Assembly (NCBI RefSeq): GCF_021462225.1
Contig: NC_061816.1
Coordinates: 3,195,249 to 3,259,248 of the forward strand
DNA from: Girardinichthys multiradiatus
Taxonomy: Eukaryota > Chordata > Actinopteri > Cyprinodontiformes > Goodeidae
Direction of reading: 5' to 3'
Length of the DNA stretch: 64,000 bases
In this document: positions 44,452 to 55,605 of the stretch, one piece after another
Layout: the number at the start of each line of letters is the position of its first letter
Numbering within the stretch: position 1 is the first letter of the stretch
Notes under the pieces: generated by a model
Database searches by the model: none
What the model saw: the letters and a program-made list of their open reading frames with translations, nothing else
What the model was told of the DNA's origin: nothing
Program-made: the position numbers and the translations under genes

Positions 44452-44618
44452 CTAAGAATTTATAGTTTGCAGTGTGGACTCCCCTGTGTGGAACCACTAG
44501 CTTGACTCCTGAATCCTGCAGATTATTGTTACTCAGGTCCAGCTCTCTCACTTGACATGATGGTGATATGAGAACTGAAGACAGGGGTTTAAAATAGTCT
44601 CCTCAGAGGTTACAGATA
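44452..44618 (-). pseudogene. NLR leucine-rich-repeat exon, degenerate
   Basis: Contains [20 protein letters not shown], the hallmark of LRR exons in fish NLRC3-like receptors. Exon limits by splice signs give 167 nt, 7 short of the normal 174, so the frame shifts. A TGA falls in the first part, and the second half ([12 protein letters not shown]) is altered. It lies 3' of the better exon on the same strand. Confidence 0.7.
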
Positions 44619-44766
44619 CTCAGTCAGAAAATATTAGAAGAAGAACAAGTGAAAAACATTCTTTCCAAATGTGATAACCTGAGGGTGACTTGAAACAAAT
44701 GTCTGGGCATCCACTGCAGCTGAAGGATAGTTTGCTAGCAATGAGCAGGAGACCAGAATGACTGAC

Positions 44767-44940
44767 CTGAGGATTTCCAGTCCACAGGGTGATCTGGTAA
44801 GCCCAAAGGACAGAAGCTTCACTCCAGAATCCTGGAGGATGTTGTCACTCAGGTCTAGCTCTCTCACTTGACATGATGGCGAGCTGAGAACTGAACAGAA
44901 ACCTTCACAGCTTCTCCCTGAGAGCTTACAGCATCCTAGT
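44767..44940 (-). CDS. NLR leucine-rich-repeat exon, intact 174 nt
   Basis: Bounded by CTCCTCAG acceptor and CTCAG|GTCAGT donor. Exactly 174 nt, the standard size of one LRR exon in fish NLRC3-like genes. It encodes LGCCKLSGRSCEGFCSVLSS and [20 protein letters not shown], then TRSPCGLEILR, with the LxxLxL and N/CxL spacing of ribonuclease-inhibitor-type repeats. The next exon downstream is degenerate, and no NACHT exon is found upstream within the window on this strand, so it is likely a fragment of a dead gene. It lies 41 kb from, and on the opposite strand to, the NLR 5' exon at 3512. Confidence 0.72.
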
Positions 44941-45002
44941 CTGAGGAGAGAAAGGTGAGACAACTGCAGTAAATGATTAAATAAATTTGTCTGAATGGAA
45001 TA

Positions 45003-45640
45003 TACTTGAAGTCTCCAAGGTCCTCAGTGTGAGCCGTGTAAAAACTGTTAACGTGACCCTTCTTCAAGCATCAGAGGCTGCAGTCAAGCTAGACGGACCA
45101 GCCAGCACTCACTGTGTTTTATGGGGCTGGAGTACTAAGCATTAGGGCATTTACGTTCACAACTACTTCTACAGCTGCTACTTTGAAAGGTTCATCCACA
45201 TGTGATATGGAGATTCAAAATTAAAGCCCCAAAAACATGGAAACCTCTCAAATTTATAATGACCTAAAAATCTGTTATCTCAGGCTCGTTATTTCCAGAT
45301 TAGGAGGACACCATGTATTGATGTCAGTGTAAAAGTTTAATCCTAATGTGATATGGAATTTCAAAATAAAAGTCCCTCATATTTGCAAGCCTTGTCTATA
45401 TGATCACCATATTAATTATTATTTGAATATAAAAGTAACTCATCTCCAGATGTCACTGAAAGTGTTTCTGCCACATATAATGTGAAATTTAAGAATTACA
45501 GTATCACAAACATATGAAGCCTTCCTACATACTGTTTAATCAACATATTATTCATTATTTTAATTTGCGGATTTCTGTTTAGATTAAGAATAAGCCATTT
45601 ACACACGTAACTAGAAAACTGTCATGGTTTGATCATGTCA
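45003..45640 (+). repeat. Direct duplication DD, copy 1
   Basis: Matches 51649-52260 in the same orientation. Shared blocks include CTTGAAGTCTCCAAGGTCCT, TGTGAGCCGTGTAAAAACTG and GTTTAGATTAAGAATAA. This copy directly precedes (on the minus strand) the NLR LRR exon, so the duplicated unit may be NLR intron sequence. Confidence 0.8.
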
Positions 45641-46189
45641 TGTCAAATTGTTACTTTTTATTAGACAAAGTTCGAAACTTGCAGAGACTAAAATCAGCAA
45701 ATAAAGTTGTAATTTTTTTGTCAGTGGGCGTGGCTAATTTGATATCATGAATCAACCATGCTAATATGTTGAGCAGTCCTCACTGATGAATCACACAAAA
45801 TTTGGTGTAGATCCAATGATGTATGAGGTAGATAAATCAGTTGAAGTTTCCTAGGGCACGCCGTTGATCCAAATTCCAATTTAATCCAGTAGAGTTGTTT
45901 GAGGGTTGACAAAGATCAACCTTATTTAGTCTGGAATAAATTGGACCATGCAATTGTAATTTAGAGCCAAAGTTAAGGCCATGGCGTGATGTCAGACTTT
46001 GCCACGCCTCCACGGACACACCCTCCAGCCAAACCTCTTAGTATTGGAGACCAACTTAGACCATCTTGACATGGGGACAGTTTCATGTCGTTTAGGTGAT
46101 GTAGTCAATTATGAACCTTTCAAAGTAAAACACTACACTTCCTGCTCTCAGTGGGCGGGGCTTCGATGATGTCAGGATATGACCATTGA
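45641..46189. other. Non-genic, with fish repeat motif
   Basis: Contains GTCAGTGGGCGTGGCTAATT and CTCAGTGGGCGGGGCTTCGA, motifs of a widespread fish repeat. No gene is seen. Confidence 0.4.
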
Positions 46190-47795
46190 ATATTATTTGG
46201 GGGGGCAGGCCCTGACTGGATGCTGGAGAGTTACGATGGCCAAAAAAAGTGCTGGTCGGACCGGTGGAGGTCTGCAGATTCAGGAGATATCAGAGAGAAA
46301 TGATGTGTCAGGAAGTGAACTTGGAGAAGTGGATGTGGGTTGTGATGGTGGGGACAATGAAGGGGTCTGGGAAACTCAAAAAATTAAGCATAAACATAAA
46401 AAATCAAGACAGCAAATAGAATCTTCTATCTTGGAAGCTGAAGGAGAGGCAGATGTGATGACAGAGTTTAAAGTAGTTTTAAAATTTGTCAAAGAGGGTT
46501 TGTCGTTCAGTAAGTGGAACCCAAATAAACTTACTAAAGAAATCAACTCACTTGTTGGAAAAGTGAAATATGTTAAAGTGATAAGAGATGGATCTTTATT
46601 GATCATTTGCAATGATGTTAAACAAAAAGAAAAGGCACTGAATCTAAACAAAGTTCTGGGTGAGACTGTGAAGGGGAAAATATTAGATAGCAGAAAGTAT
46701 GTGAGTGGTGTTACTTCAGGTATTTCACCTGATGTGCCCATTGATGATATTAAATCGAACCTATCAGGAGGGAAAGTAGTTGAAATCAGGTGTTTAAAAA
46801 GAAACAGAAATGGAGAATAGATTGATAGTTTTTATATCATGCTGAAGTTTGAAGAGAGAACCCTACCTGACAAAGTATTTGTGGGTTATGAGTTATGATG
46901 TCGACCATTTAGTCCTCCGCCATTTGCAGTTTGTAAGGGGAAGCAGAAGTGTGGGAGATGTGCTGGGATCATGAGTATGGTAAATGTGAACAGGGAGCTC
47001 CCTTGAAATGCAGTAATTGTAGAGGTGAACATAGTTCAGGTTTCAGGGACTGTGCAGCTTGTAAAAGAGCCGTGGAAGTGCAGAAAATTAAAATTACTAA
47101 TGGGATCACTGATGCAGAAGCAGCTAAAAAAGTACCAGTTCAACCAACGATGCAACAAAAGAAAGTGACAGTTGTAGAAACAGGAAATTCTGTTTGTCAG
47201 GGATGTAATAAGATCAAAGATGACACTCTACTCATGAGAAAACGGGACTTTTTTGTTTATAGTTGAGGTTATAAATTGCACTGCCCAAACAGAAAGGAAA
47301 ATGGAATAAATCCAAATAATTGTAAAAGCAGCTCAAAAATATCTTGATATTAAGAACGCTAGTTGGGAATCAATTAAAATTAAACTTAACGAGACTCAAT
47401 CTCTTCAACCTCAAACATGTGGTGGACTTCCTTCTTCCTCGTGTTAGTTATATTCCAGTGGAATGCAAGAAGTCTCATTAGTAATGGTCAAGAATTTAAG
47501 AAATACATTTCAGATTTGATAGTCAAGCCTCACCTTATTTGTATTCAAGAAACTTGGTTTAAGCCCCAATTGGATTTTATAATTCAAGCATATATAACAA
47601 TTAGGAATGATCGAAAGGAAAGACTAGGTGGGGGAGTGGCAGTTATTGTACCAGAAGGTCTAAGATATAATAGGGCAGAATCATGAATCAATAGTAACTA
47701 AAATCTGGATAGGAAATCATCAAATTTCAATAATTAACTTTTATAATTATAGTAAGAAGTTGACCATTCAGGATCTTAATGAAGTAAATACGCAT
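46190..47795 (+). mobile_element. I/Nimb-type LINE, 5' half (ORF1 and endonuclease start)
   Basis: ORF1 opens at 46236 (MAKKSAGRTGGG) and runs to a stop at 46820. It resumes after two more stops with zinc-knuckle text: CWDHEYGKC and LKCSNCRGEHSSGFRDC (46955-47060). An endonuclease start follows at 47417-47686: IFQWNARSLISNGQEFKKYI, PHLICIQETWFKP (catalytic Glu) and GGGVAVIVPEG. It is truncated at about 47795 where repeat R2 begins. The nucleic-acid-binding knuckles and the QWNARSL endonuclease start fit the I/Nimb clade, matching the 3' halves at 130-1165 and 38613-38990. Confidence 0.82.
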
Positions 47796-47796
47796 A

Positions 47797-48290
47797 CTAT
47801 GCATGCATGTAGCGACAGTGGAGAGGAAAAACTCCCTTTTAACAGGAAGAAACCTCCAGCAGAACCAGGCTCAGTGTGAGCAGCCATCTGCCACGACCGA
47901 CTGGGGGTTTGAGAGAACAGAGCAGAGACACAAAAAGAACACAGAAGCACTGATCAAGGAGTACTTTCTATGGGAAGGAAAAGTAAATGTTAGTGGATGT
48001 AGCTCCTTTAGTCGTTTTATCTAGAAAGAAAGCACAGATCAACTTTGAGCCAGTTTTCAAGGATAGAGTCTGAAAGAGAGCCCGTAGAGTTAGTCACAGT
48101 GGAAGATCAGGCAATTGCTATATCTAGGAGAGAGAAAGGGTTAAACACTGAAAGACAGGGCCAAGTGTATCATCTGTAGAAGGTGAGCATTAAGTTGTTG
48201 CCAGCAGAAGCTTGGACAATGTCCCTCTCCAGAAAGGTGTCACAGGTAAACACAGAGTCAGGTGTAGTCAGGCCAGGTGTAGCTACTAGT
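47797..48290 (-). repeat. Repeat R2, copy 4 (partial)
   Basis: Opposite orientation to the other copies, carrying CATGCATGTAGCGACAGTGG and CGACCGACTGGGGGTTTGAG. The typical 3' tail is missing. It lies between two LINEs. Confidence 0.85.
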
Positions 48291-48295
48291 TTCAG

Positions 48296-51200
48296 TTCAG
48301 TTTATTTATTTATATAGCGCTTATTTATAACAATGTCATCTCAAGGCACACCCACAAAGGGTCCGGAATGGCGCGGGGCCGTCGGGGAGGCCAGATCAAA
48401 CCACCAAGTGCCAGAGCCCGGCCACTCCAGAGCGGGCCACGTATAGGGGAACTAAGTAAAATAATAAACTGATAAAGTTTATCTATCTGATGGCCATTGT
48501 TATACTAAAAACCACAACGTTAGGGATACCTCTCTCTGTCAGATTGATTATAACCATTGGAAAAGACAAGGGGTCATACAGGTAGCAGATATGGAGGATG
48601 TTTGCACCTCAACCATAACTGAGTCAGTTTAGGCTAAACCTGACTCCCTGTTACTCCATCCAACAGGGAGGGAGGAAGGGAGAGGTAAAAATAAGGAAGA
48701 TAGCTCAGGATAACCTAAGCCACTCTAACTATAAGCTTTATCAAAAAGGAAAGGTTTAAGCCTAGCCTTAAAAGTAGACAGGGCGTCCGCCTCACGGACC
48801 AAAATCAGGAGCTGGTTCCACAAGAGAGGAGCTCGAAAACTAAAGGATCTGCCTCCCATTCTACTTCTAGAGACTCTAGGAACCACCAGTAAACCTGCAG
48901 TCTGAGAACGAAGTGCTCTGTTAGGAACATATGGACCAATCAGATCTCTGATGTATGATGGAGCTAAATCATTAAGGGCTTTATATGTGAGGAGGAAACT
49001 TTTAAATTCTATTCTGGATTTAACAGGGAGCCAATGAAGGAAGATAAAATAGGAGAAATATGATCTCTCTTTTTAATTTTCATCTGAACTCTTGCTGCAG
49101 CATTTTGAATCAGCTGAAGGTTTTTAACTGCATTTTGTGGACATCCTGATAGTAAAGAGTTACAATAGTCCAGCCTTGAAGTAACAAATGCATGGACTAG
49201 TTTTTCAGCGTCACTCCTGGATAGGATATTTCTAATTTTGGCAATGTCCCGGAGGTCAGTCAGTCATTTTCTACCGCTTATTCCATAGTGGGTCACGGGG
49301 AGCTGGTGCCTATCTCCAGCAGTCTACGGGCGAGAGGCAGGGTACACCCTGGACAGGTCACCAGTCCATTGCAGGGCAACACACATACAACCATACACAC
49401 ACTCATTCATACACCTAAGGGCAATTTTAGAGTTACCAATTAACCTAACAGGCATGTTTTTGGACTGTGGGAGGAAGCTGGAGTACCCGGTGAGAACCCA
49501 CGCATGCACGGGGAGAACATGCAAACTCCATGCAGAAAGACCCCAGGCTGGGAATTGAACCCAGGACCTTCTTGCTGCAAGGCAACAGTGCTACCAACTG
49601 TGCCACCGTGCAGCCCTGTTCTGGAGGTGAAAGGAGGAAATCCTAGAAACCTGTTTAATATGGGATTTAAATGACATGTCCTGGTCAAAAATAACACCAA
49701 GGTTTTTTACTTTATTATCAGAGGTCAATTTAATGCCATCCAGGTTAAGTGATTGACTAAGCAGTTTCTTTTTCAAAGACTCTGGTCCAAAGACGACAAC
49801 TTCTGTCTTGTCTGAATTTAGAAGCAAAGATTTAAAGTCATCCACGTTTTTATGTCTTCAAGACATGCTTGTAGTCTATCTAACTGGTTGGGTTCATCAA
49901 GATTTATAGATAAGTAAAGCTGAGTATCATCAGTGTAACAGTGAAAATTTATTCTATGCTGCCTGATAATTTTACCAATTGGAAGCATATATATATAGTA
50001 AAGAGAATTGGCCCAAGTACTGAACCCTGTGGTACTCCACAATTAACCCTGGAGTTTAAAGATGATTTATCATTTACATGAACAAACTGGAATCTGTCAG
50101 ACAAATAAGATTTAAACCAGCCTAGCGCTGTTCCCCTGATCCCTACAGAATATTCCAGCCTTTCTAAGAGAATATTGTGATCGACTGTATCAAATGCAAC
50201 ACTGAGATCTAACTAGACAAGTACAGACACAAGTCCATTATCTGAGGCCATAAGAATATCGTTAGTGACTTTCAGCAGAGCTGTTTCAATGCTATGATGA
50301 GCTCTGAAACCTGACTGAAACTCTTCAAACAGGTCATTGCTGTATAAATGCTCACACATTTGATTAGCAACTATTTTCTCAATAATTTTAGATAAGAATG
50401 GAAGATTGGATGTAGAGCTGTAATTTTTCAAGACATCTCGATCACGCAAGGGTTTCTTAAGTAAAGGTTTAATTACAGCTACCTTAAAAGTCAGTGGTTC
50501 ATATCCATTTACTAAAGATAGATTAATCATATCTAAAATGGGGCTGGTAATCAGAGGGAACACTTCCTTAAATAATTTGGTTGGGATTGGGTCTAACAAA
50601 CAAGTTGAAGATTTAGATGAAGCTAATATTTCTGATGACTCAGGAAACTCCACAGGATCAAAACAGTCCAAACACAGATCAGGTTCTACAGCTATTTCCA
50701 ATGTTGTCTCATTTGCTGAGGATAAAGTAATCATCTTTGGGAGTATGTCAAAGTTTAGATTTTTTATAGAATCAATTTTAGTTAAGAAGAATCCCATAAA
50801 GTCATGACTACTGAGAGCTAAGGGAATGGATGGCTCAACAGAGCTATGACTCTGTGTAAGTTTAGCAACTGTACTAAAGAGAAACCTAGGATTATTTGTG
50901 TTCTCTTCTATTAATGATGAGAAATAAGCTGTTCTAGCTTGGCGAAGTGTCTTTTTATACAACAGTAGGCTATTTTTCTAGATTAAGTAGGAATCCTCTA
51001 GGTGTGTAGAGCGCCATTTTCTCTCCAATTTTCTAACATTGTGCTTTAAAGTACGCAGATCAAAGTTAAACCAGGGAACCTGCCTCCTATGAATAATTAC
51101 CTTCTTTTTCAAGGGGGCTGCATTGTCGAATGCACCACGCAATGATGAAGTAACACTATGAACAAGAGAATCAATTTGTGAAGGGGAGAAACAAAATGAT

Positions 51201-51430
51201 TGCCCTCCACTGTGTTTTTCTGTGATAATGAGGAAATTAAAAGTGGAACAGATTCTCTAAAGGTTGTTACAGTCTGATAATGATCTACTATAAACTTTCT
51301 AATGAAATTTTCTTTCAGGTGTGGAGTATTCGGTTAAATTAAACGGAATGGTTATTAAGAAATGGTCAGACAGGACAGGGTTATGAGAAAATGTTATGTC
51401 TTTACACTCAATGCCATATAAAGCAGCCAT
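48296..51430 (-). mobile_element. Rex1/L2-like LINE, long copy, frameshifted
   Basis: Same family as 39558-41310. On the minus strand from about 51430 it encodes the end of the endonuclease and a linker, then KTLRQARTAYFSSLIEENTN (50950), CLDCFDPVEFPESSEILASS, FQSGFRAHHSIETALLKVTN, and, after a frameshift, [20 protein letters not shown] (49900-49960), which holds the catalytic YTDD missing from the other copy. LLLNSDKTEVVVFGPESLKK follows at 49845. A 360-bp LINE tail interrupts it at 49257-49616. The 3' UTR contains a GC-rich block (48363-48456) absent from the other copy. Frameshifts and the insertion make it inactive. Confidence 0.85.
49257..49616 (-). mobile_element. L2/CR1-like LINE 3' tail inserted in another LINE
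   Basis: CAGTCAGTCATTTTCTACCG ... CCAACTGTGCCACCGTGCAG is the common fish LINE tail also seen at 1890-2037. Flanked by TGTCCCGGAGGT (49245-49256) and TGTTCTGGAGGT (49617-49628), a 12-bp target duplication with two changes. Confidence 0.85.
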
Positions 51431-51449
51431 CAAAGCAAGGGGGTCTAAA

Positions 51450-51605
51450 AGTATAAAAGATGTTTAGTTATTTCACACCTTTTGTTTACTGCATAATTCC
51501 ATATGCTTTCATTCACAGTGTTGATGCCTTCAGTTAGAATCCAAAATATAAACAGTTATGAAAATAAAGAGACACATTAAATAAGAAAGTCTACCTAAAA
51601 CTTGC
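51450..51605 (+). mobile_element. Tc1-like 3' end remnant
   Basis: GATGTTTAGTTATTTCACACC ... TTGATGCCTTCAGT ... GTTATGAAAATAAAGA resembles the 3' end of element A (8690-8839). The outermost TIR bases are diverged. Confidence 0.6.
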
Positions 51606-51648
51606 ATTTAAAACAAGTTTAGCACCTTTCTGAGAAGACAAAACACTT

Positions 51649-52260
51649 ACTTGAAGTCTCCAAGGTCCTCAGTGTGAGCCGTGTAAAAACTGTTAAAGTG
51701 ACCCTTCTTCAAGTATCATATTTTAAAAACTTCACAACTAACATCTACAGCTGTGACTGTGAAAGGTTCATCCACATGAGATATGGAGGTTCAAAATTAA
51801 AGGCCCATAAACATGGAAACCTCTCAAATGTATAATGAAGGAAAAAACTCTTTTATCTCAGGCTAATTATGTCCAGATTAGGAGGACGCCATGTATAGAT
51901 GTCAGTGTAAAAGTTTAATCCTCATGTAATATGGAATTTCAAAATAAAAGCCCCTCATATTTGTAAGTGTTGTCTATATGATCACCATATCAATTATCAT
52001 TTGAATATAAAGTTAATCCCAGGATGGTTTCTTGCCAGATTACACAGTATATCATCTCCAGATGTCACTGTGTTTCTGCCACATGTAATGTGGAATTTGA
52101 AAATTACAGCGTCACAAACATATGAATCTTTCCTACATTCTGTTTAATCAACATTTTAGTCATAATTTTAATAGAAAATTGTGTTATATTTGGCTGATTT
52201 CTGTTTAGATTAAGAATAAACCATTTACAGATGTTACTGGAAAACTGTCATGAATGTCCA
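51649..52260 (+). repeat. Direct duplication DD, copy 2
   Basis: Partner of 45003-45640, 6.65 kb away in the same orientation. It has a small insertion near 52020 (CCCAGGATGGTTTCTTGCCA) relative to copy 1. Confidence 0.8.
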
Positions 52261-53924
52261 AATCAGGTGAGGCTGAAACTTTTACACTGACATCTGGAGA
52301 TGGTGGTCTCTAAATCTGGGCTGAAAGCAGTCTGAGATACCAGACAGTTTCACCTTAAATGGTTTATCCATATGAGTTCACAGTCAGTATTCAGATCTCA
52401 TTGTTCATTCCATGTGGATCTGGTTCTAAAATAAGCTCCTGATGTAAGGTCACTGTGAAATAAAACGGAGGGTAATAATTAAGACCCAGAGGGAGTACCA
52501 TGAGACCTGATTTGGGGTTTTATGATGACATGCCTCCCCACAGACTTTGTCCTCTGCAACAAAAAGGACCCCCTATATGCAAATATAGGATCCAAACAGA
52601 GAGACAGACCCCACTCAGTCGTTCAGAGAACAAACCTGTTCTTCAACCGGTTCATCTGCAGAGCCCCTGCTAGGTCCATCCCCCTCCACACCAGACTCAA
52701 CATCTCCTCATTCTATAACAAACTTCACACCCAGCCCCCTCTCCATGCTGCTGCATTCCTCAGAATCTGATCCAAAGAAATTCATGCATACATTTTATTT
52801 CATTAATAAACAGAGGCAGAAAATCCCAGACAGTGAAAATCACATCTGGACCAGCAGAGATTATTCCAGATGCTCACACATAGATGGTTTAAAAAGAAAA
52901 ATATTAGTCTTCTGCTTTCACCTTTAATGGACCATAAGGTCCATTGACCATGACCATAAATCATTTATATTAAGCTTTCTACTGGTAAATACATTGAGCT
53001 GTTTTTACTTTGATAAGTTAACTGTTAAATCATGAATATGTTTAAGAAGAAAATGGGCATTTTTACAAGTATGATCATTTGTCCTATTTTAATCTCATCT
53101 GAGGAATAAACTGTGGTTCTGAGAGCTGTTTCTAGTGGTTCTGTGAGGTGTTTCTAGTGGTTCTGAGTTACTACATTAATATCTCCTGTCTGATTGATGC
53201 CTGGTTAATTTCTCCAGCTGATAAAATGTGTGTGAAATGTTTTTTTTCTTTATCTGATGAGAGACGTTACAGTTTGGAAACAGTTAAAGTATATAAGAGG
53301 TAAAGGTGTGGATGTTGCTAAACAAATATTCATAACTAATAAACAATGAGGAGTATTTGTTCAAATATGACACAGATTTAAATCAAACATTTCCTCCAGT
53401 AATGTAAAGATGCTGATATAACCCACACCTCTGCGACCCTCATTCTTCGTGTGACTCAGGAATCAAAACGGTTTGGAAGGATATATTTCCTGATTTATCC
53501 TGGATATGGTGGACAATGTTTGTTTTTCTGATATTTGAACATTTTATATCCCTAAATATGATCAGAAATGTTGAGAACTAATCACTAATCCATTATTATT
53601 TTCACAAATGCAACTTTTCTAGACTAAAATCTCCATTTATTGCAGTCTACAAGGATTCTGACCTAAATATAAATGATATCCAAACCTGTTGGAACAAGAA
53701 GGCAGGTAGAACTAGAAATATCTGTGTTTCCTTGGAAGTTTGTTCTAATGTTCAAATGTTTTTCATTCTTTGGGGCCTCCTGGCTCATTGCTCAGCATTT
53801 TAATTGTTACCTTGTCTCAACACATTTCATCCGTATTTTGAAATATTCACTTTGAAACATCGTGTTTGGAAACAACTGTAAAAACACACGTGCAACAGTA
53901 ATACATAATAAGAACAATACGCTT
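52261..53924. other. No recognisable gene
   Basis: The 82-codon frame at 52522-52770 has no domain that I recognise. Otherwise AT-rich. This is the spacer immediately upstream of the right-arm promoter. Confidence 0.35.
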
Positions 53925-54317
53925 ATTTCCGGTTCCGCTGGCCCCGCCCCCCTCTTCCCAAACACGTGGATCTCTTTCGGGTTCTTCACCCTTTGTTCCC
54001 TGTTCGTCAGCAGCCCAGAAGCGGGAGTGTTGATAAAGCTGTAAGAGAGCTGCAGCAGCAGCAGTTGATGAACTCTGGAAAGAAGTCCAGCAGCTTGAGG
54101 AACATCTGGTCAAAGAAACTGGAGGGAAGCAGGAGCTCAAACAGCGGCAGGACGCAGCAGAGGAAGAGACACCAGATGATGGATGATGTTTTCCAGCCCA
54201 GATTAGGTTTGGATGTTTCCTTCTTCATGCCAACTGTGTGGATGGTAGTTAAAGTTTAGGAGCCGTTTTCAGTCTGCTGGTGGATTATTCCTCTGAATTA
54301 GAACTTGTTGTTAGGAT
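53925..54317 (+). promoter_or_regulatory. Promoter and first exon block, right zinc-finger arm
   Basis: Inverted, nearly identical partner of 38221-38612. It begins with ATTTCCGGTT (53925-53934, ETS-like), then GGCCCCGCCCCC (GC box) and CACGTG (53963-53968), followed by the same CAG-rich stretch with the 97-codon open frame. The differences between the arms are few single bases (for example GGCTAGCGG against GGCCAGCGG). Transcription would run rightward toward the KE-rich exon at 56240. Confidence 0.6.
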
Positions 54318-55336
54318 AACTTTGGTAAAGTTAGAAAGATATTCACAGATTCGGCTTTTCCGGATCAATAACTCATCAGCGGAACATTACTTCTAGAAAA
54401 CCAACACCTCTCTGCAACCACAGCAAGGCAGACAGTGAACTACAATCGTATTTTCCTCAAAACGAGCCTAACACCGCGCTGGGAGACTTGCATTGGCCTC
54501 TATGCAGAGATCGCTGCTCCTCAAATGCGCAGAGACCGTCTGCAAATTGCAACACCAGGAAAATAAGATGGAGAAATATTCAATAACGTCGCCAAGGAGA
54601 GGTGTATTGTCATTAAAATCATTGTATGTGTATGTGATGTCACGTTTTTCATACCACATTTCTTGGATTGGAAATTAATACTAAAAAAAAAGAAAAAACA
54701 TTTGGAATTTCCCACACTATAGCCTAAATAGCCAAATACTCAGTAAAATCTGTATAATATGGTCAATAACTTCACTATAGCATGTTGTAGTGCCATCAAA
54801 CTCATAGCACACATAGATCACCTCATCTTGAATCTTTTGAATAAACATAACATTGCCTTTATTGATGCAGACTTGCTTATACTGATAATAACTCTGTATT
54901 ACAACCAAATAATATTAAACTTTTCCTTTACTGTTTGCAGTCTGTCACAACCTGAGATTGGACACCATTACATGAGCACACAAAAAAGTCTTACAGCTTG
55001 TTCATGCAATATGACATAAAATAAAATCACAATGAATAATAAAAATCCCAATATTAAAGAAGCTCTTACAGCTGCACACAAAATCCTTTTCACCTGAAAA
55101 CCATTTTCTGTCTTGTTTCTTGCATTATGAGGAGATTGCAGTGGGAATTGCCTGCAGGCTCCACATCACTCCAACTTGCTCACTAACAAAAGAAGAATTT
55201 AACTGGAAAACATATTTTAGTTCTAGTATTTTCAATGAAACTATGATTTTATGTATAGTAGATTCATAATACATTAATAAATAAATTAACAATGTGTTAT
55301 TTGTTATATTTTGAGGAGCAAACAAGCAGTAACGGG
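54318..55336. other. Intron of right-arm locus, no gene
   Basis: AT-rich sequence without repeat partner in the left arm. Short frames show no domains. Confidence 0.35.
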
Positions 55337-55600
55337 TACAATGCCTTGCGAAAGTATTCAGCCCCCTTGAACTGGTCAACCTTTTGCCACATTTCAGGCT
55401 TCAAACATAAAGATAAAACATTCACATTTTTTGTGAAGAATCAACAACTGGGACACAATTGTGAAGTGGAATGAAATTTATTGGTTGTGTCAAACTTGTT
55501 TAACAAATAAAAAACTGAAAAGTGGGGCATGCAATATTATTCGGCCCCTTTACTTTCAGTGCAGCAAACTCACTCCAGAAGTTTGGTTAGGATCTCTGAA
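55337..55600 (+). mobile_element. Tc1/mariner-like terminal fragment
   Basis: TACAATGCCTTGCGAAAGTA ... TTGCCACATTTCAGGCTTCA ... GGGGCATGCAATATTATTCG is the long terminal repeat region of a widespread fish Tc1 family. It is cut off near TCTGAATGATCTGG, before the transposase. It lies at the edge of the inverted-duplication homology. Confidence 0.7.
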
Positions 55601-55605
55601 TGATC

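Noticed and set aside
52522..52770. 82-codon frame
   Set aside because: No domain, no splice context and no duplicate copy; cannot be told from chance.
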